Shown here: in pieces, positions 7,687-15,362 of the stretch | Layout: every line of letters starts with the position of its first letter | Numbering within the stretch: the stretch's first letter is position 1 | Assembly (NCBI GenBank): GCA_030539985.1 | Contig: JAUNXD010000002.1 | Location: forward strand, 1 to 20,357 | DNA length: 20,357 bases | DNA from: Methanobrevibacter sp. | Lineage (GTDB): Archaea; Methanobacteriota; Methanobacteria; Methanobacteriales; Methanobacteriaceae | Direction: 5' to 3' | The notes under the pieces: generated by a model | Databases searched by the model: none | What the model was told of the DNA's origin: nothing | Seen by the model: only the letters and a program-made list of their open reading frames with translations | Translations under genes and position numbers: made by a program

Positions 7687-8061
7687 CTATTTTTCAAATC
7701 TCCTCGAATCAATTTTCCAGTTTTTATAAGCTTTTTGCTTATCAGTTTCTCTCCATTCAAGACCTTGTGAGGTGACTTTCTTTTTTAGAACTTCAAGGCT
7801 TTGGGATTTCAGATCTGACCCCCTGTAACACCACAAATCATCCTTACGGTAGACATTGAGAAAACCTGTATTGTTGTTTTCATCTATCTTATGAGACTCA
7901 TGGGCCAGATTCTCATCCAGAACATTCCATTTAAGGCCGTAGAGACTGACAAGCACTTCCAATTCATTCAGGGTATTTGCCTTAAGTGATTTTCCGTCAA
8001 ACTGATATTCCCATGAATTGTCATCTAGAAGATAGACATTCATAAATCCAGAAAACTTCAT
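7687..8061 (-). CDS. Small protein with two copies of an unnamed ~45-residue domain
   Basis: The product has 124 residues from the ATG at 8061. Residues 5-53 ('GFMNVYLLDDNSWEYQF...') and 66-111 ('GFLNVYRKDDLWCYR...') are tandem copies of one domain: G-F-[ML]-N-V-Y, an acidic pair, an aromatic strand, then 'L.EL..LV...GL.W'. The predicted fold is three strands, a helix and a strand. The same domain occurs at 14216-14485 and 14840-15196. There is no signal peptide or membrane helix. A TATA-like ATTATATC about 25-28 bp before the ATG and the absence of a ribosome binding site suggest a leaderless mRNA. An in-frame TTG at 8118 would add 19 unlikely residues, and an ATG at 8043 is possible. Function unknown. 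Confidence 0.72.
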   Translation of the reverse strand: MKFSGFMNVYLLDDNSWEYQFDGKSLKANTLNELEVLVSLYGLKWNVLDENLAHESHKIDENNNTGFLNVYRKDDLWCYRGSDLKSQSLEVLKKKVTSQGLEWRETDKQKAYKNWKIDSRRFEK

Positions 8062-8211
8062 AAGTATAAGTATGATATTAAAATAGATATAATAGTAGGT
8101 ATGTCCGCCAAACTTCAATAAGATAAGCTGGCAAATGATTGAAAATAGCTTTAATTAAAAGTGTATACAATAGATTTTTTATCAAAATAATTAATCGTTG
8201 AATCAATTAAA

Positions 8212-8224
8212 TAAATATATAATT
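8212..8224 (+). promoter_or_regulatory. Candidate TATA box for the 8259 membrane protein
   Basis: AAATATATAATT lies 35-47 bp before the start region at 8259, the usual archaeal spacing with a short leader. The rest of 8062-8211 is AT-rich, without a recognisable gene or repeat. Confidence 0.4.
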
Positions 8225-8258
8225 AAAAAATGTAGAATTACTTAAAGTTCATGAGGAT

Positions 8259-8621
8259 GTGACCGGTTTGAAAATGTATTCCCTGCGCCCAATAGCATAT
8301 GCCGCACTGATTCTGATCGTCATGGCACTGATTTTTCTAACAAAAATGGACATGAAAACAGTAATGTCAATCGCACTCATCATGCTTTTCCTGATTATCT
8401 TCACATATATATTCAAAACAGACGGATCCAAAACCCTGAAAGTTTGGATAATCCTATTCACCTTTTTCGGGCTTCCATTATTCATATTGCTATACCTGGG
8501 AATTTTCAATTTCACTGGAGGAATCTGGACAGTCATCATCCCAACGATATTGACATTAATCTACGGAGCCATCTCAATTTTTGTGATAATCGAGCTGAAT
8601 TATGTTGAAATCAGCCATTAG
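8259..8621 (+). CDS. Small integral membrane protein, four predicted helices
   Basis: The product is 120 residues from GTG 8259. A TTG at 8268 or ATG at 8274 are alternative starts; GAGG at 8254-8257 is rather close to the GTG. Hydrophobic helices lie at about residues 11-28, 33-52, 60-81 and 86-112, separated by short Lys/Asp loops, with no soluble domain. The last 48 bp overlap the 3' end of the convergent TPR gene, so the two mRNAs have complementary tails. I recognise no family. Confidence 0.65.
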   Translation: MTGLKMYSLRPIAYAALILIVMALIFLTKMDMKTVMSIALIMLFLIIFTYIFKTDGSKTLKVWIILFTFFGLPLFILLYLGIFNFTGGIWTVIIPTILTLIYGAISIFVIIELNYVEISH

Positions 8622-9539
8622 TTTTTCTGTGGCGATGCCCAACTTATCCATGGCAAACATTCTAGTTTCAAACAATTCAATGTAGAACTCATCAACCTTA
8701 AAGTGATTTTTGCATAAATAATCAGTGATTTTCACTAAATCCTCATAAAAACCCAAATCATTTAAAATCATGACCTGTCTCAGCATCTGAGGTTTGGAAA
8801 TGTCCAAGATGTTTTTGAACTCATCGCAGATTTCCATCCCTAATCGATATTGACACATACCCCTGCCGAAATGGGCATAATCGTTAAGGCCAACATCCAA
8901 AGACTCACAAAAGCATTCCAATGCCTCCTCAAATTCCTCAAGCCTTAAAAGGGCAGTGGCCTTCTTGTTCAATAATTTTGACAGGATCTTTTCCTTGAAC
9001 CTGGACGGGTTTTCCAGTGCACGGTTGTATCTTTCAACTGCATCGGCAAACTCTCCCTTTTGGAAATGCTCGTCTCCGGCGTAAATGTTGAGTTTGATTT
9101 TCGGGAAATTGTCCCTTTCATGGTTGGCCTCCTTAATGAGAGACATATGGTATTCGACATCCTTCAAACTGGAATCTGTTTTAATTGCCTTTTTGTAATG
9201 TCTGAGAGCCTTTATGAAATGCTTTTGATGATATAGTGCAAATGACTTGTTCAGTAATGCTTCGCCATGTTTGCCATCATAGAATATGACCTCATCAAAC
9301 TTTTCAATGGCCTTCGGGTATTTGCCCGAATCCAAAAAACCGATACCCTCATCAAGGACGTTTTTGATTTCAATCTCTTTTGTTATGTGTTCGGTTAAAT
9401 AAACAGGATTCAAAGCTGAGCTGTCAATTCGTAAAATGAATGAATCATTACAGCTCATCCAATTTGTTGACAGTCCATTAAGGCTGAATCGGACACTGTC
9501 ATCTTTAAGTTCACGGGCAATTTTCTCAGGAATCATCAT
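8574..9539 (-). CDS. TPR-repeat protein, last gene of the helicase operon
   Basis: The product has 321 residues. Residues 1-58 form a non-repeat N-terminal part. TPR units follow at about 59-92 ('GIGFLDSGKYPKAIEKFDEV'), 93-126 ('SFALYHQKHFIKALRHYKKA'), 152-182 ('GDEHFQKGEFADAVERYNRA') and 187-217 ('ATALLRLEEFEEALECFCES'), with more divergent helical pairs to about 300. No signal peptide or enzymatic motif is seen, so it is probably a cytoplasmic scaffold. It starts 21 nt after the helicase stop, and the same strand and spacing imply co-transcription. Two adjacent ATGs (9539, 9536) are both possible, and the ribosome binding site is weak. Confidence 0.8.
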   Translation of the reverse strand: MMIPEKIARELKDDSVRFSLNGLSTNWMSCNDSFILRIDSSALNPVYLTEHITKEIEIKNVLDEGIGFLDSGKYPKAIEKFDEVIFYDGKHGEALLNKSFALYHQKHFIKALRHYKKAIKTDSSLKDVEYHMSLIKEANHERDNFPKIKLNIYAGDEHFQKGEFADAVERYNRALENPSRFKEKILSKLLNKKATALLRLEEFEEALECFCESLDVGLNDYAHFGRGMCQYRLGMEICDEFKNILDISKPQMLRQVMILNDLGFYEDLVKITDYLCKNHFKVDEFYIELFETRMFAMDKLGIATEKLMADFNIIQLDYHKN

Positions 9540-9560
9540 TTATAGTTTTAAAGATGGTCC

Positions 9561-12500
9561 TTAAAATAAGTTGTCATGGTTGCATATGAGTCCGTTGAAT
9601 TCGCATGCCTCGCAGTTAACCTTATATTTGGCATAATCGTTTTTGGAAACGCAGTCAACCACACCTGAAAGATACTCCTCTATAAACTCGCTTTTGACAT
9701 ATTCCTTTTCATAGAGTTTTCCTTCATCCAGGACATACAGTATAAGGTTTTCAACTACAACGTCCTCATGTTCGCTCAGCGCCAATGCGTAATAGCTTAA
9801 AAGTTCCATATAAAATGAATGGTAGTTTTTCATTGCGTCACGTGTGCGGATAAAGTGAACGAGACTAACTCCGTTACCGTCTGAGATTACAAGGTCAATC
9901 ACGCCGTTTATGTCATATCCTCCAACCTCAAGACTTACCTGATGGGACGTTTCAATAACGTCAAAGTTCTTGCCGTATTCATCCCAGTAATCGGCGAAAT
10001 TATTGAACAGTTTTTTTAAACCCTTTTCGCCTGATGCAAAGGAGTATGATCTGATTACTTCTGAAACAAGGTTTTCAATGCTTTGCCTGTCCCAGTCTGT
10101 CATGAACCTGTCATTGTGCAGGCGGTTTAGGATTATCCTGAGTTTCGAATCTATGAACTTGTTGATGTTTTTCGGGTTTTTGAACTTGAGGTTGTTTTCA
10201 AGATTGTATTTCAGAGGACAGAAAAGATAGTCCTCGAGAATGTCTTCAAACTCTATCTGGTTAAAGAGATTGGTATCCCTTATCATGTGGGAGGTTACCT
10301 TTTTCATGTTCCTGACATCTGAAGGCTCGATTTTGACAAGGTCGCCTTCAAAGTCCTGAAGCACCACGGGTGTTCTGCTTCCTGTGCGGGGAAGTACTGT
10401 TGAAAGTATCAGAAGCTCCTCTGCACGGGTGTTTGCAACATAAACGACCCTTTCCTCCTCCCTGTCAAACTCGAACGGCTCCTCCTTTTCGGATATCTTA
10501 TATTTGAGGAACTCGTTCGGGGTGGGGTAGACAGGATAGTTATTGTATACATGGGCCTTTCGCTGAGGTGAGAATTTCAATGGGAAGCTTCTGTTTTTTA
10601 TTGAAGCGGTTATGACGACCGGATATTCAAGGCCCTTTGCCTTGTGGACGGTCATTATATGAACCTTCTGGGAGTTGTCCTCCTCCTCGTTAATCGGACA
10701 GGAGTAATACTTAAGTGAGCGGTATATATAGTTGAAAAGACCTATTAAATCATATTTTCCCATGATGTTTTCATAGTCAGATATTATCTCAGAAATCAGG
10801 GCCAAGTTAAGCGCCGCCTTTTTTGCCTCAAAGTCACTGCGGGATAGAAGCTCATCCATGTATCCGGTTATCTTCAGGAGTTCATAGAACACTTCAAGGG
10901 ATGTGAGCCTCACTTCGCTCAATGAGGATTTCAAATCATTCAATGCAGTAAAAAAGTCCAAATCATGCTCATCGGTGATTCCAATGCCTTTAAGCTCCTG
11001 GCGTGAGTATGAGCTCAGGTCAACGACTCCGACAGTATGGAATATTTCCTCCAATGCGTCATCCGGATAGTCCCTTACCACATCCATTATCGAAGCTGAT
11101 TTGGATGATGAATCAATAGGCTTGAAGTTGCTTTTGACATTGACCACATCCGCATGGTATCTCTGCTCTATGGTGTTGAGGATATCCTGGGTTTTTGCAG
11201 AAAGCCTGAACACCTTTGATGATTCATAATACCTGTCGGTAAAGGATGAGAGATTAATCCACTGGCCCCCATCACCGTAATAGGCTATGAGTGAAGGGTT
11301 GAATGGAAGCATGTACCAGAGAAGGGCAAGCATCGCCTTTACCTCATCCTGATAAATCAAATCATCAATACCCTTAAGGTAAAATGGAATCTTTTCCTTT
11401 TCAAACTCATCGAGAATGTCCTTTTTGTCCTTGTGGCTTCTGAAAAGAACACACACGTCACTGTATTTTGAAATCTTGCCATAGGTCTTGAGGTTCTTGA
11501 TTATGTATGCGATTCCCCTGTACTCATCATCGTCCCGCAGGTTTTCAAGCATATACACTGGCATTTTGGAGTCATTTTCCGTTGTCAGATCCTTTGGATT
11601 TGCACGTTTTGGGCTTATGAACTTCTCGTTGAACTCAACGATATCGGCGGTTGAGCGGTAATTGTTTATGAGAATCCTGTTTTCAAACTCATCGCTTCTT
11701 GAATAGTCATTGAAAAACTTCGGATTGGCTGCCCTGAAGGAATATATGCTCTGATCAGCGTCACCTACAACAGTGAAAGTGTCGGCCTTGCTTCTTAAAC
11801 GCTCGAATATCTGCATCTGAATGGCATCGGTATCCTGAAACTCATCTATGAGGACATTGGTGTAGCGAACCTGTTTGAGGTTGTCATCATCTGAAAGTAA
11901 TTCCAGAGCCTTGATAAGAAGATAGTTCTGGTCGCAGACATGTTCCCTTTCCATCAAATCAATCCAGTCAGAATATGACTTTACAATCTGAAGATACCTT
12001 GCCTTGTATACGTCGCACTGGAATTTCAAAGCCTTGATTTCCTTTTTGGTAGGATATTGGGTGTCGGGATGGGTGCGGCAGTATTCATCAATGTAGCTTA
12101 GATATTCCTTGCTTGGAGAGTACTTCGATTCAATATATTTAATAAGGGCTTCGGAGTCGACTTCAAAAAGCGCATACTCATCATATTTCTTCAATACCTG
12201 TCCGGATTCATAGTTTCTAAGAAATGCGGGACCGGTAAAACCAAGCTCCTTTCTGTGCTTGTTGAAAAACAGGTTTCTTTCGGATTCCCTTTTAAGCAGA
12301 TTATATGGAATGTCGCAGAAGTCATTGAGAATGGATCTGCAGAAACTGTGGATTGTGCTTATTCTCATCTGGTTTATGATGTTCAAATCAAGTTTCGTAT
12401 CCTTTTTAAACCTTTCTCGAAGCTCTTCAGCGGCCTTGTTTGTGAATGTGATTACAAGAATGCTTTCGGGTTCTGCACCCTCCTTAATGAGATGCACTAC

Positions 12501-13241
12501 CCTTTCGATGATTACACGTGTCTTTCCGGCACCCGGACCTGCATTTATCACCAATGGCTTTCCGGTGTATTCGACTGCACTTCTCTGATGAGGGTCAAGC
12601 TTTACCTTTGGCGGGATTTCACGAACAATACACCTGTCAACTTTTCTTTGGGCTTCAAAATTGATTTGGCGTGTGAGAGGGTTTCCTTCACTGTCAAAAA
12701 GCTCAAGGGACAATATGTTCTCTTCAATGAATGTGTTGAGATTTTGCTCTATCAAATCCAATGCCCTGTTTTTGTCATCGGAATTCAAATCGTCAAGGGA
12801 TATCAAATCATCACCTTCCAATCCGATAAGGGAAGGCATTATGGAGTTGACTTCAAGGTTATCTGCAATAAGGTAGATGTCCTCGTTTGTTATTTTGACA
12901 TCATCTCCCAGAAACGTGAAATCGAATTCATAGTCGACCCTAAGAAACTCTTCGATTGCGACGAAATAATCCTCATAGATATATTCAAACAGTATTTTGT
13001 GAACGCCCTTCAAATCATCAAGCGATAATTTCAAGTCATGGTCGTTGAAAACATCAACAGTAAAGACAAGTTCCCTTTTGGTTTGCCGGCAGAACACATC
13101 AAGGACTATTTTGGCGGTTGCCATGGCTAGGTTGTACTCTTGAGCTGCAATCAACTTTTCCATGACATTGCATAAGTCATATAAATTCCCAAATTTACTT
13201 TTAAGAAAAGTAAAAACACTATTGTCTCTCATTATAATCAT
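9561..13241 (-). CDS. UvrD/PcrA-type SF1 helicase with C-terminal AddB/Cas4-like Fe-S nuclease domain
   Basis: The product has 1226 residues. Residues 1-210 are an extra N-terminal region. The helicase core shows: the Q motif 'LDPHQRSAVEYTGKPL'; Walker A GPGAGKT (235-241); motif Ia 'ITFTNKAAEELRERF'; motif II DEFQD (466-470); motif III 'VVGDADQSIYSFRAANP'; motif IV 'NNYRST' (526-531); motif V 'MTVHKAKGLEYP' (863-874); and motif VI 'VYVANTRAEELLIL' (933-946). It is therefore a probable 3'-5' translocase. The C-terminal ~225 residues resemble RecB-family nucleases of AddB/Cas4 type, with cysteines C1008, C1210, C1213 and C1220 suited to a 4Fe-4S cluster and 'GVIDLV' with Asp1116. The expected acidic-x-Lys pair is replaced by 'LVHFIRT' (1127-1133), suggesting loss of cleavage. 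The start overlaps the upstream gene by 23 bp. The role is probably DNA repair, recombination or defence. Confidence 0.88.
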   Translation of the reverse strand: MIIMRDNSVFTFLKSKFGNLYDLCNVMEKLIAAQEYNLAMATAKIVLDVFCRQTKRELVFTVDVFNDHDLKLSLDDLKGVHKILFEYIYEDYFVAIEEFLRVDYEFDFTFLGDDVKITNEDIYLIADNLEVNSIMPSLIGLEGDDLISLDDLNSDDKNRALDLIEQNLNTFIEENILSLELFDSEGNPLTRQINFEAQRKVDRCIVREIPPKVKLDPHQRSAVEYTGKPLVINAGPGAGKTRVIIERVVHLIKEGAEPESILVITFTNKAAEELRERFKKDTKLDLNIINQMRISTIHSFCRSILNDFCDIPYNLLKRESERNLFFNKHRKELGFTGPAFLRNYESGQVLKKYDEYALFEVDSEALIKYIESKYSPSKEYLSYIDEYCRTHPDTQYPTKKEIKALKFQCDVYKARYLQIVKSYSDWIDLMEREHVCDQNYLLIKALELLSDDDNLKQVRYTNVLIDEFQDTDAIQMQIFERLRSKADTFTVVGDADQSIYSFRAANPKFFNDYSRSDEFENRILINNYRSTADIVEFNEKFISPKRANPKDLTTENDSKMPVYMLENLRDDDEYRGIAYIIKNLKTYGKISKYSDVCVLFRSHKDKKDILDEFEKEKIPFYLKGIDDLIYQDEVKAMLALLWYMLPFNPSLIAYYGDGGQWINLSSFTDRYYESSKVFRLSAKTQDILNTIEQRYHADVVNVKSNFKPIDSSSKSASIMDVVRDYPDDALEEIFHTVGVVDLSSYSRQELKGIGITDEHDLDFFTALNDLKSSLSEVRLTSLEVFYELLKITGYMDELLSRSDFEAKKAALNLALISEIISDYENIMGKYDLIGLFNYIYRSLKYYSCPINEEEDNSQKVHIMTVHKAKGLEYPVVITASIKNRSFPLKFSPQRKAHVYNNYPVYPTPNEFLKYKISEKEEPFEFDREEERVVYVANTRAEELLILSTVLPRTGSRTPVVLQDFEGDLVKIEPSDVRNMKKVTSHMIRDTNLFNQIEFEDILEDYLFCPLKYNLENNLKFKNPKNINKFIDSKLRIILNRLHNDRFMTDWDRQSIENLVSEVIRSYSFASGEKGLKKLFNNFADYWDEYGKNFDVIETSHQVSLEVGGYDINGVIDLVISDGNGVSLVHFIRTRDAMKNYHSFYMELLSYYALALSEHEDVVVENLILYVLDEGKLYEKEYVKSEFIEEYLSGVVDCVSKNDYAKYKVNCEACEFNGLICNHDNLF

Positions 13242-14067
13242 TAAAACGCTTGGTTATGAAAACGCTGTCGATTCTCTCAGGCTGAATCAGACCTTTCATT
13301 ATGTCATCCTCGATTTGCCTGACAATCTTTTCACCGTCTGATTTGGTGAGATTCTTGAATTCAACCAGCTGCGAAAAGGAATCACCGCTTCCCTCTACAA
13401 ATCCGTTCAGTTTCCTGCGGCATTGTGCCTTTTTGTCTTCGCTTTTTCTCATACACTGCTTTTGAAATTCATCCTTGATGCCTTTCTTAAAGTCTGTGGC
13501 CTCAATAATCTGACCATGAATGTTAAAGACAATCTGAATGATGTCACGGTCATTAAGAATCGGGTATTTCCTTTTCATGGCCTGTATGATTAAAGTGTCA
13601 TAATCGTTTCCTACAATATTATTTAATTCATTGATATATGAAGTTTGCCTTACCGCATTTGCAAAATAATACTCCAGATATCTTTTTATTTCAAAATCAG
13701 AAATGTTTTCATTATATATCCTGGATTCGATACGGTTATAAATCATATCCATATCCTTTGAATCCAGATTGTATTTTTTGAGATATTTGATGTAGAAGTC
13801 ATTGTCCTCGCCAATAAGGGATGAGAGGTACTCGATTTTTTCCTGCTTTTCAAGACTTGTGACTCTTGACCTGAAGCAGTCCTCCAGTGTCTTTGCGATA
13901 TTGTCCGGAACCACATTGCCTGCGTTGATGTCGCTTTTAAGCTCCTCAATGATGAATTCGCATTCGTCCAGACTCAGGTCATAGGAGTAAAGCAGGTAGT
14001 TAAAAAAAGGAGTGTTGTAGTCTCCGATAAGTTCATCTAGTCTTTGGATAATAACTTCAGTAATCAT
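13219..14067 (-). CDS. Unknown protein of four ~65-residue helical repeats, first gene of the helicase operon
   Basis: The product has 282 residues and no family I recognise. It is built of four homologous units at about 7-66, 78-137, 145-204 and 220-276. Each has an 'I..L..LIG.D.D' start (IQRLDELIGDYN, IEYLSSLIGEDN, INELNNIVGNDY), a middle helix 'L...D...I...I...I' and a final 'I...L...F' helix. A Lys/Arg/Cys-rich stretch (205-219) precedes the fourth unit. There is no membrane segment. It overlaps the helicase start, so translation is probably coupled and the proteins may interact. No ribosome binding site precedes the ATG at 14067, and a TATA-like block lies 22-35 bp upstream, pointing to a leaderless transcript. 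Confidence 0.72.
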   Translation of the reverse strand: MITEVIIQRLDELIGDYNTPFFNYLLYSYDLSLDECEFIIEELKSDINAGNVVPDNIAKTLEDCFRSRVTSLEKQEKIEYLSSLIGEDNDFYIKYLKKYNLDSKDMDMIYNRIESRIYNENISDFEIKRYLEYYFANAVRQTSYINELNNIVGNDYDTLIIQAMKRKYPILNDRDIIQIVFNIHGQIIEATDFKKGIKDEFQKQCMRKSEDKKAQCRRKLNGFVEGSGDSFSQLVEFKNLTKSDGEKIVRQIEDDIMKGLIQPERIDSVFITKRFNDYNERQ

Positions 14068-14088
14068 TTGTTTATAATTTGTCTTGGA

Positions 14089-14102
14089 TAAAATAAATAT
14101 AT
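14089..14102. promoter_or_regulatory. TATA-like block between the helicase operon and a small plus-strand ORF
   Basis: AAATAAATATATTA reads as TAATATATTTATTT on the minus strand, 22-35 bp before the ATG at 14067, the distance expected for a leaderless start. On the plus strand it could serve the 19-codon ORF at 14160, with a ~35-nt leader. Confidence 0.45.
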
Positions 14103-14107
14103 TATTA

Positions 14108-14194
14108 CTGTTCGACCGGGAAAAAAACTACATAGGAGATATGTATAAGGTGAAATGATATGAACAAAGAAAGACAAAAACCCCAGTCGAACAG
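14108..14194. repeat. Long-spaced inverted repeat around a small ORF start
   Basis: CTGTTCGACCGGG (14108-14120) and CCCAGTCGAACAG (14182-14194) are complementary at 12 of 13 positions, 61 nt apart. In RNA they would form a stem enclosing the AAGGTGA ribosome binding site and ATG of the 14160 ORF. As DNA sites they lie about 74 bp centre to centre, beside the helicase-operon promoter. Confidence 0.5.
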
Positions 14195-14219
14195 CTGTCA
14201 GAATGAATCGGTCAATTAA
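14160..14219 (+). CDS. Possible 19-residue small protein
   Basis: An AAGGTGA ribosome binding site (14147-14153) lies 6 nt before an ATG, matching the best sites in this window. The 20-codon frame reads MNKERQKPQSNSCQNESVN and stop. The peptide is hydrophilic, with no membrane segment. It sits in the divergent/convergent gap between the helicase operon and the small-gene operon, overlaps the end of the zinc-ribbon gene by 4 bp, and has both arms of an inverted repeat around its start. It may be a real small protein or just a structured RNA. Confidence 0.35.
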   Translation: MNKERQKPQSNSCQNESVN

Positions 14220-14485
14220 TCGGGCTGAACGTTTTGAGAGATTTCCTTCCATGGAAACCTGTTCAGCCACACCAGGTGTTGGAGCTCCTCGATGCTGTCG
14301 GCCTTAAGGATTACCTGTTTGCCTTTGACAGAAAAAAGATACAGGAACTCATCATCAATATGGAAAACGTTAAGGAGATTTGTCTTGAAATCTCCCATGT
14401 TTTCGCTGCGTATTTCACATCCGCATATATAGCAGTATGTGAAATTCTCATTAAGCTTTTTTGAGCAGTTCGGGCATTCAATCAA
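14216..14485 (-). CDS. Zinc-ribbon protein with the shared ~45-residue domain
   Basis: The product has 89 residues from the TTG at 14485. The longer frame from a TTG at 14500 reads through AGGTGG (14497-14492), which is better explained as the ribosome binding site, 6 nt before 14485. Residues 1-25 are a treble-clef/zinc-ribbon-like motif with C4-x2-C7 and C18-x2-C21 plus C23. Residues 37-81 ('LLNVFHIDDEFLYLF' to 'PWKEI') match the domain of the 7687-8061 and 14840-15196 genes. The upstream stop codon lies right before the AGGTGG, so translation is likely coupled. It is the last gene of the small operon; function unknown. Confidence 0.72.
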   Translation of the reverse strand: MIECPNCSKKLNENFTYCYICGCEIRSENMGDFKTNLLNVFHIDDEFLYLFSVKGKQVILKADSIEELQHLVWLNRFPWKEISQNVQPD

Positions 14486-14496
14486 AAAAAACCACC

Positions 14497-14838
14497 TCAA
14501 AGTATTGTGGGATCGCCGTCACTGCATGTGACATCCAAATCCCTACAGATTCTCTTCATTTCGCATACGGTATTTTCAACTTCCCTGAATCCTGTTGAGA
14601 AGTAGTATACCACAGGTGTGCCGTTGTTCCTTAAAAGAATTTCAACAAAGCAATCACCATAGAATACCACTTTATATACATTTCTGTTTTGTAATTGTGA
14701 TTTGAACAGTTCCAAATCCTTTTTGAAACTGTCGCAAACCGCATGAGATGGCTTGTCGCCAACTATTTTGATTCCAACAATCTGAGGTTCAAAAAACCTC
14801 ATTATCCTGTTGATTTTAGCATAATCCTCGAAATTCAA
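14497..14838 (-). CDS. Unknown 113-residue protein in the small-gene operon
   Basis: The start is the TTG at 14838, with GGGGAGAT in the tail of the upstream gene as ribosome binding site; its stop (14842-14840) is one base before this start, so the two are tightly coupled. The protein has alternating helices and strands and four cysteines, without a signal peptide. Residues about 54-100 ('VYKVVFYGDCFVEILL', then 'TPVVYYFSTGF' and a helix) could be a divergent copy of the strand-strand-strand-helix domain seen next door, but the match is weak. No known family. Confidence 0.65.
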   Translation of the reverse strand: MNFEDYAKINRIMRFFEPQIVGIKIVGDKPSHAVCDSFKKDLELFKSQLQNRNVYKVVFYGDCFVEILLRNNGTPVVYYFSTGFREVENTVCEMKRICRDLDVTCSDGDPTIL

Positions 14839-14839
14839 A

Positions 14840-15196
14840 TTATCTCCCCTTTAATATATCTTCTGCTAAAATTTCATCAAAAACATACCAAATTCTGTTT
14901 TCGCTTAAAACCATTTCCTTAAGCTCACAGATTGAACCTGCTTCAATGACATGACCGAACTCACTGTAGCAATAGCCGTTTCCGGCAGCATTGACCCTGA
15001 ATATTCCGGTGTCATTTTCCAGATAGTTAACCTTAAGCTCAAGTGTGAGAAGCTCCTCAAAAAAGACAAGGACACTTCTCAGCTCATGATTTTTAACTTT
15101 GGACAAATCCAATATTCCATAATCGATTTTTTCAAGCGTTTTTTCATTTAAAAATTCAACAATCTCTACCGAATATTTAAACCAATTAATCTCCAT
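14840..15196 (-). CDS. Unknown 118-residue protein ending in the shared ~45-residue domain
   Basis: GAGGT lies 6 nt before the ATG at 15196. Residues 1-62 are mostly helical ('FLNEKTLEKIDYGILDLSKV', then 'VFFEELLTLELKVNYL'). Residues 64-111 run 'GIFRVNAAGNGYCYSEFG', then 'SICELKEMVLSENRIWYVFD'. They align with the repeats of the 7687-8061 gene, including the ending '.W.V.DE.LA'. There is no signal peptide or catalytic motif. It lies 11 bp after the 51-residue membrane protein and one base before the next gene. Confidence 0.68.
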   Translation of the reverse strand: MEINWFKYSVEIVEFLNEKTLEKIDYGILDLSKVKNHELRSVLVFFEELLTLELKVNYLENDTGIFRVNAAGNGYCYSEFGHVIEAGSICELKEMVLSENRIWYVFDEILAEDILKGR

Positions 15197-15206
15197 TGAA
15201 ACCTCT

Positions 15207-15362
15207 TTAAATCAATACCATCCACAGCAAACATAAATTAATCAGAAACATCACGCATGTAGTCCTGTTTTCATCTCCTTTTATTATTAAAGTGTAAAGA
15301 ACAATAGCCAGTGAGGCAATTATCAGTATAAGCTGCAGGGCAGCTACAGGGCCGTTGATCAT
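15207..15362 (-). CDS. Small membrane protein, 51 residues
   Basis: This gene is too short for standard ORF length cut-offs. Its ATG (15362-15360) overlaps the TGA of the upstream gene as ATGA, and GGAGGGGATGAT precedes it. The product begins MINGPVAALQ, has a first membrane helix at about residues 8-27, a polar loop 'KGDENRTT' and a second helix at about 36-51 ending right at the C-terminus. The strong ribosome binding site, four-base overlap and operon position make it credible. Function unknown; perhaps a membrane anchor for its neighbours. Confidence 0.65.
   Translation of the reverse strand: MINGPVAALQLILIIASLAIVLYTLIIKGDENRTTCVMFLINLCLLWMVLI

Noticed and set aside
12255..13028. 257-codon plus-strand frame inside the helicase gene
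   Set aside because: It is antisense to the conserved helicase motifs, with an atypical Cys/Phe-rich product and no start signals; a shadow of the real gene.
14141..14158. Five-codon frame MYKVK after AGGAGAT
   Set aside because: The Shine-Dalgarno-like motif directly abuts the ATG and the frame is too short to support.
14064..14270. 68-codon minus-strand frame between the helicase operon and the zinc-ribbon gene
   Set aside because: It overlaps the zinc-ribbon coding region in another frame, lacks a ribosome binding site and covers the inverted-repeat region.
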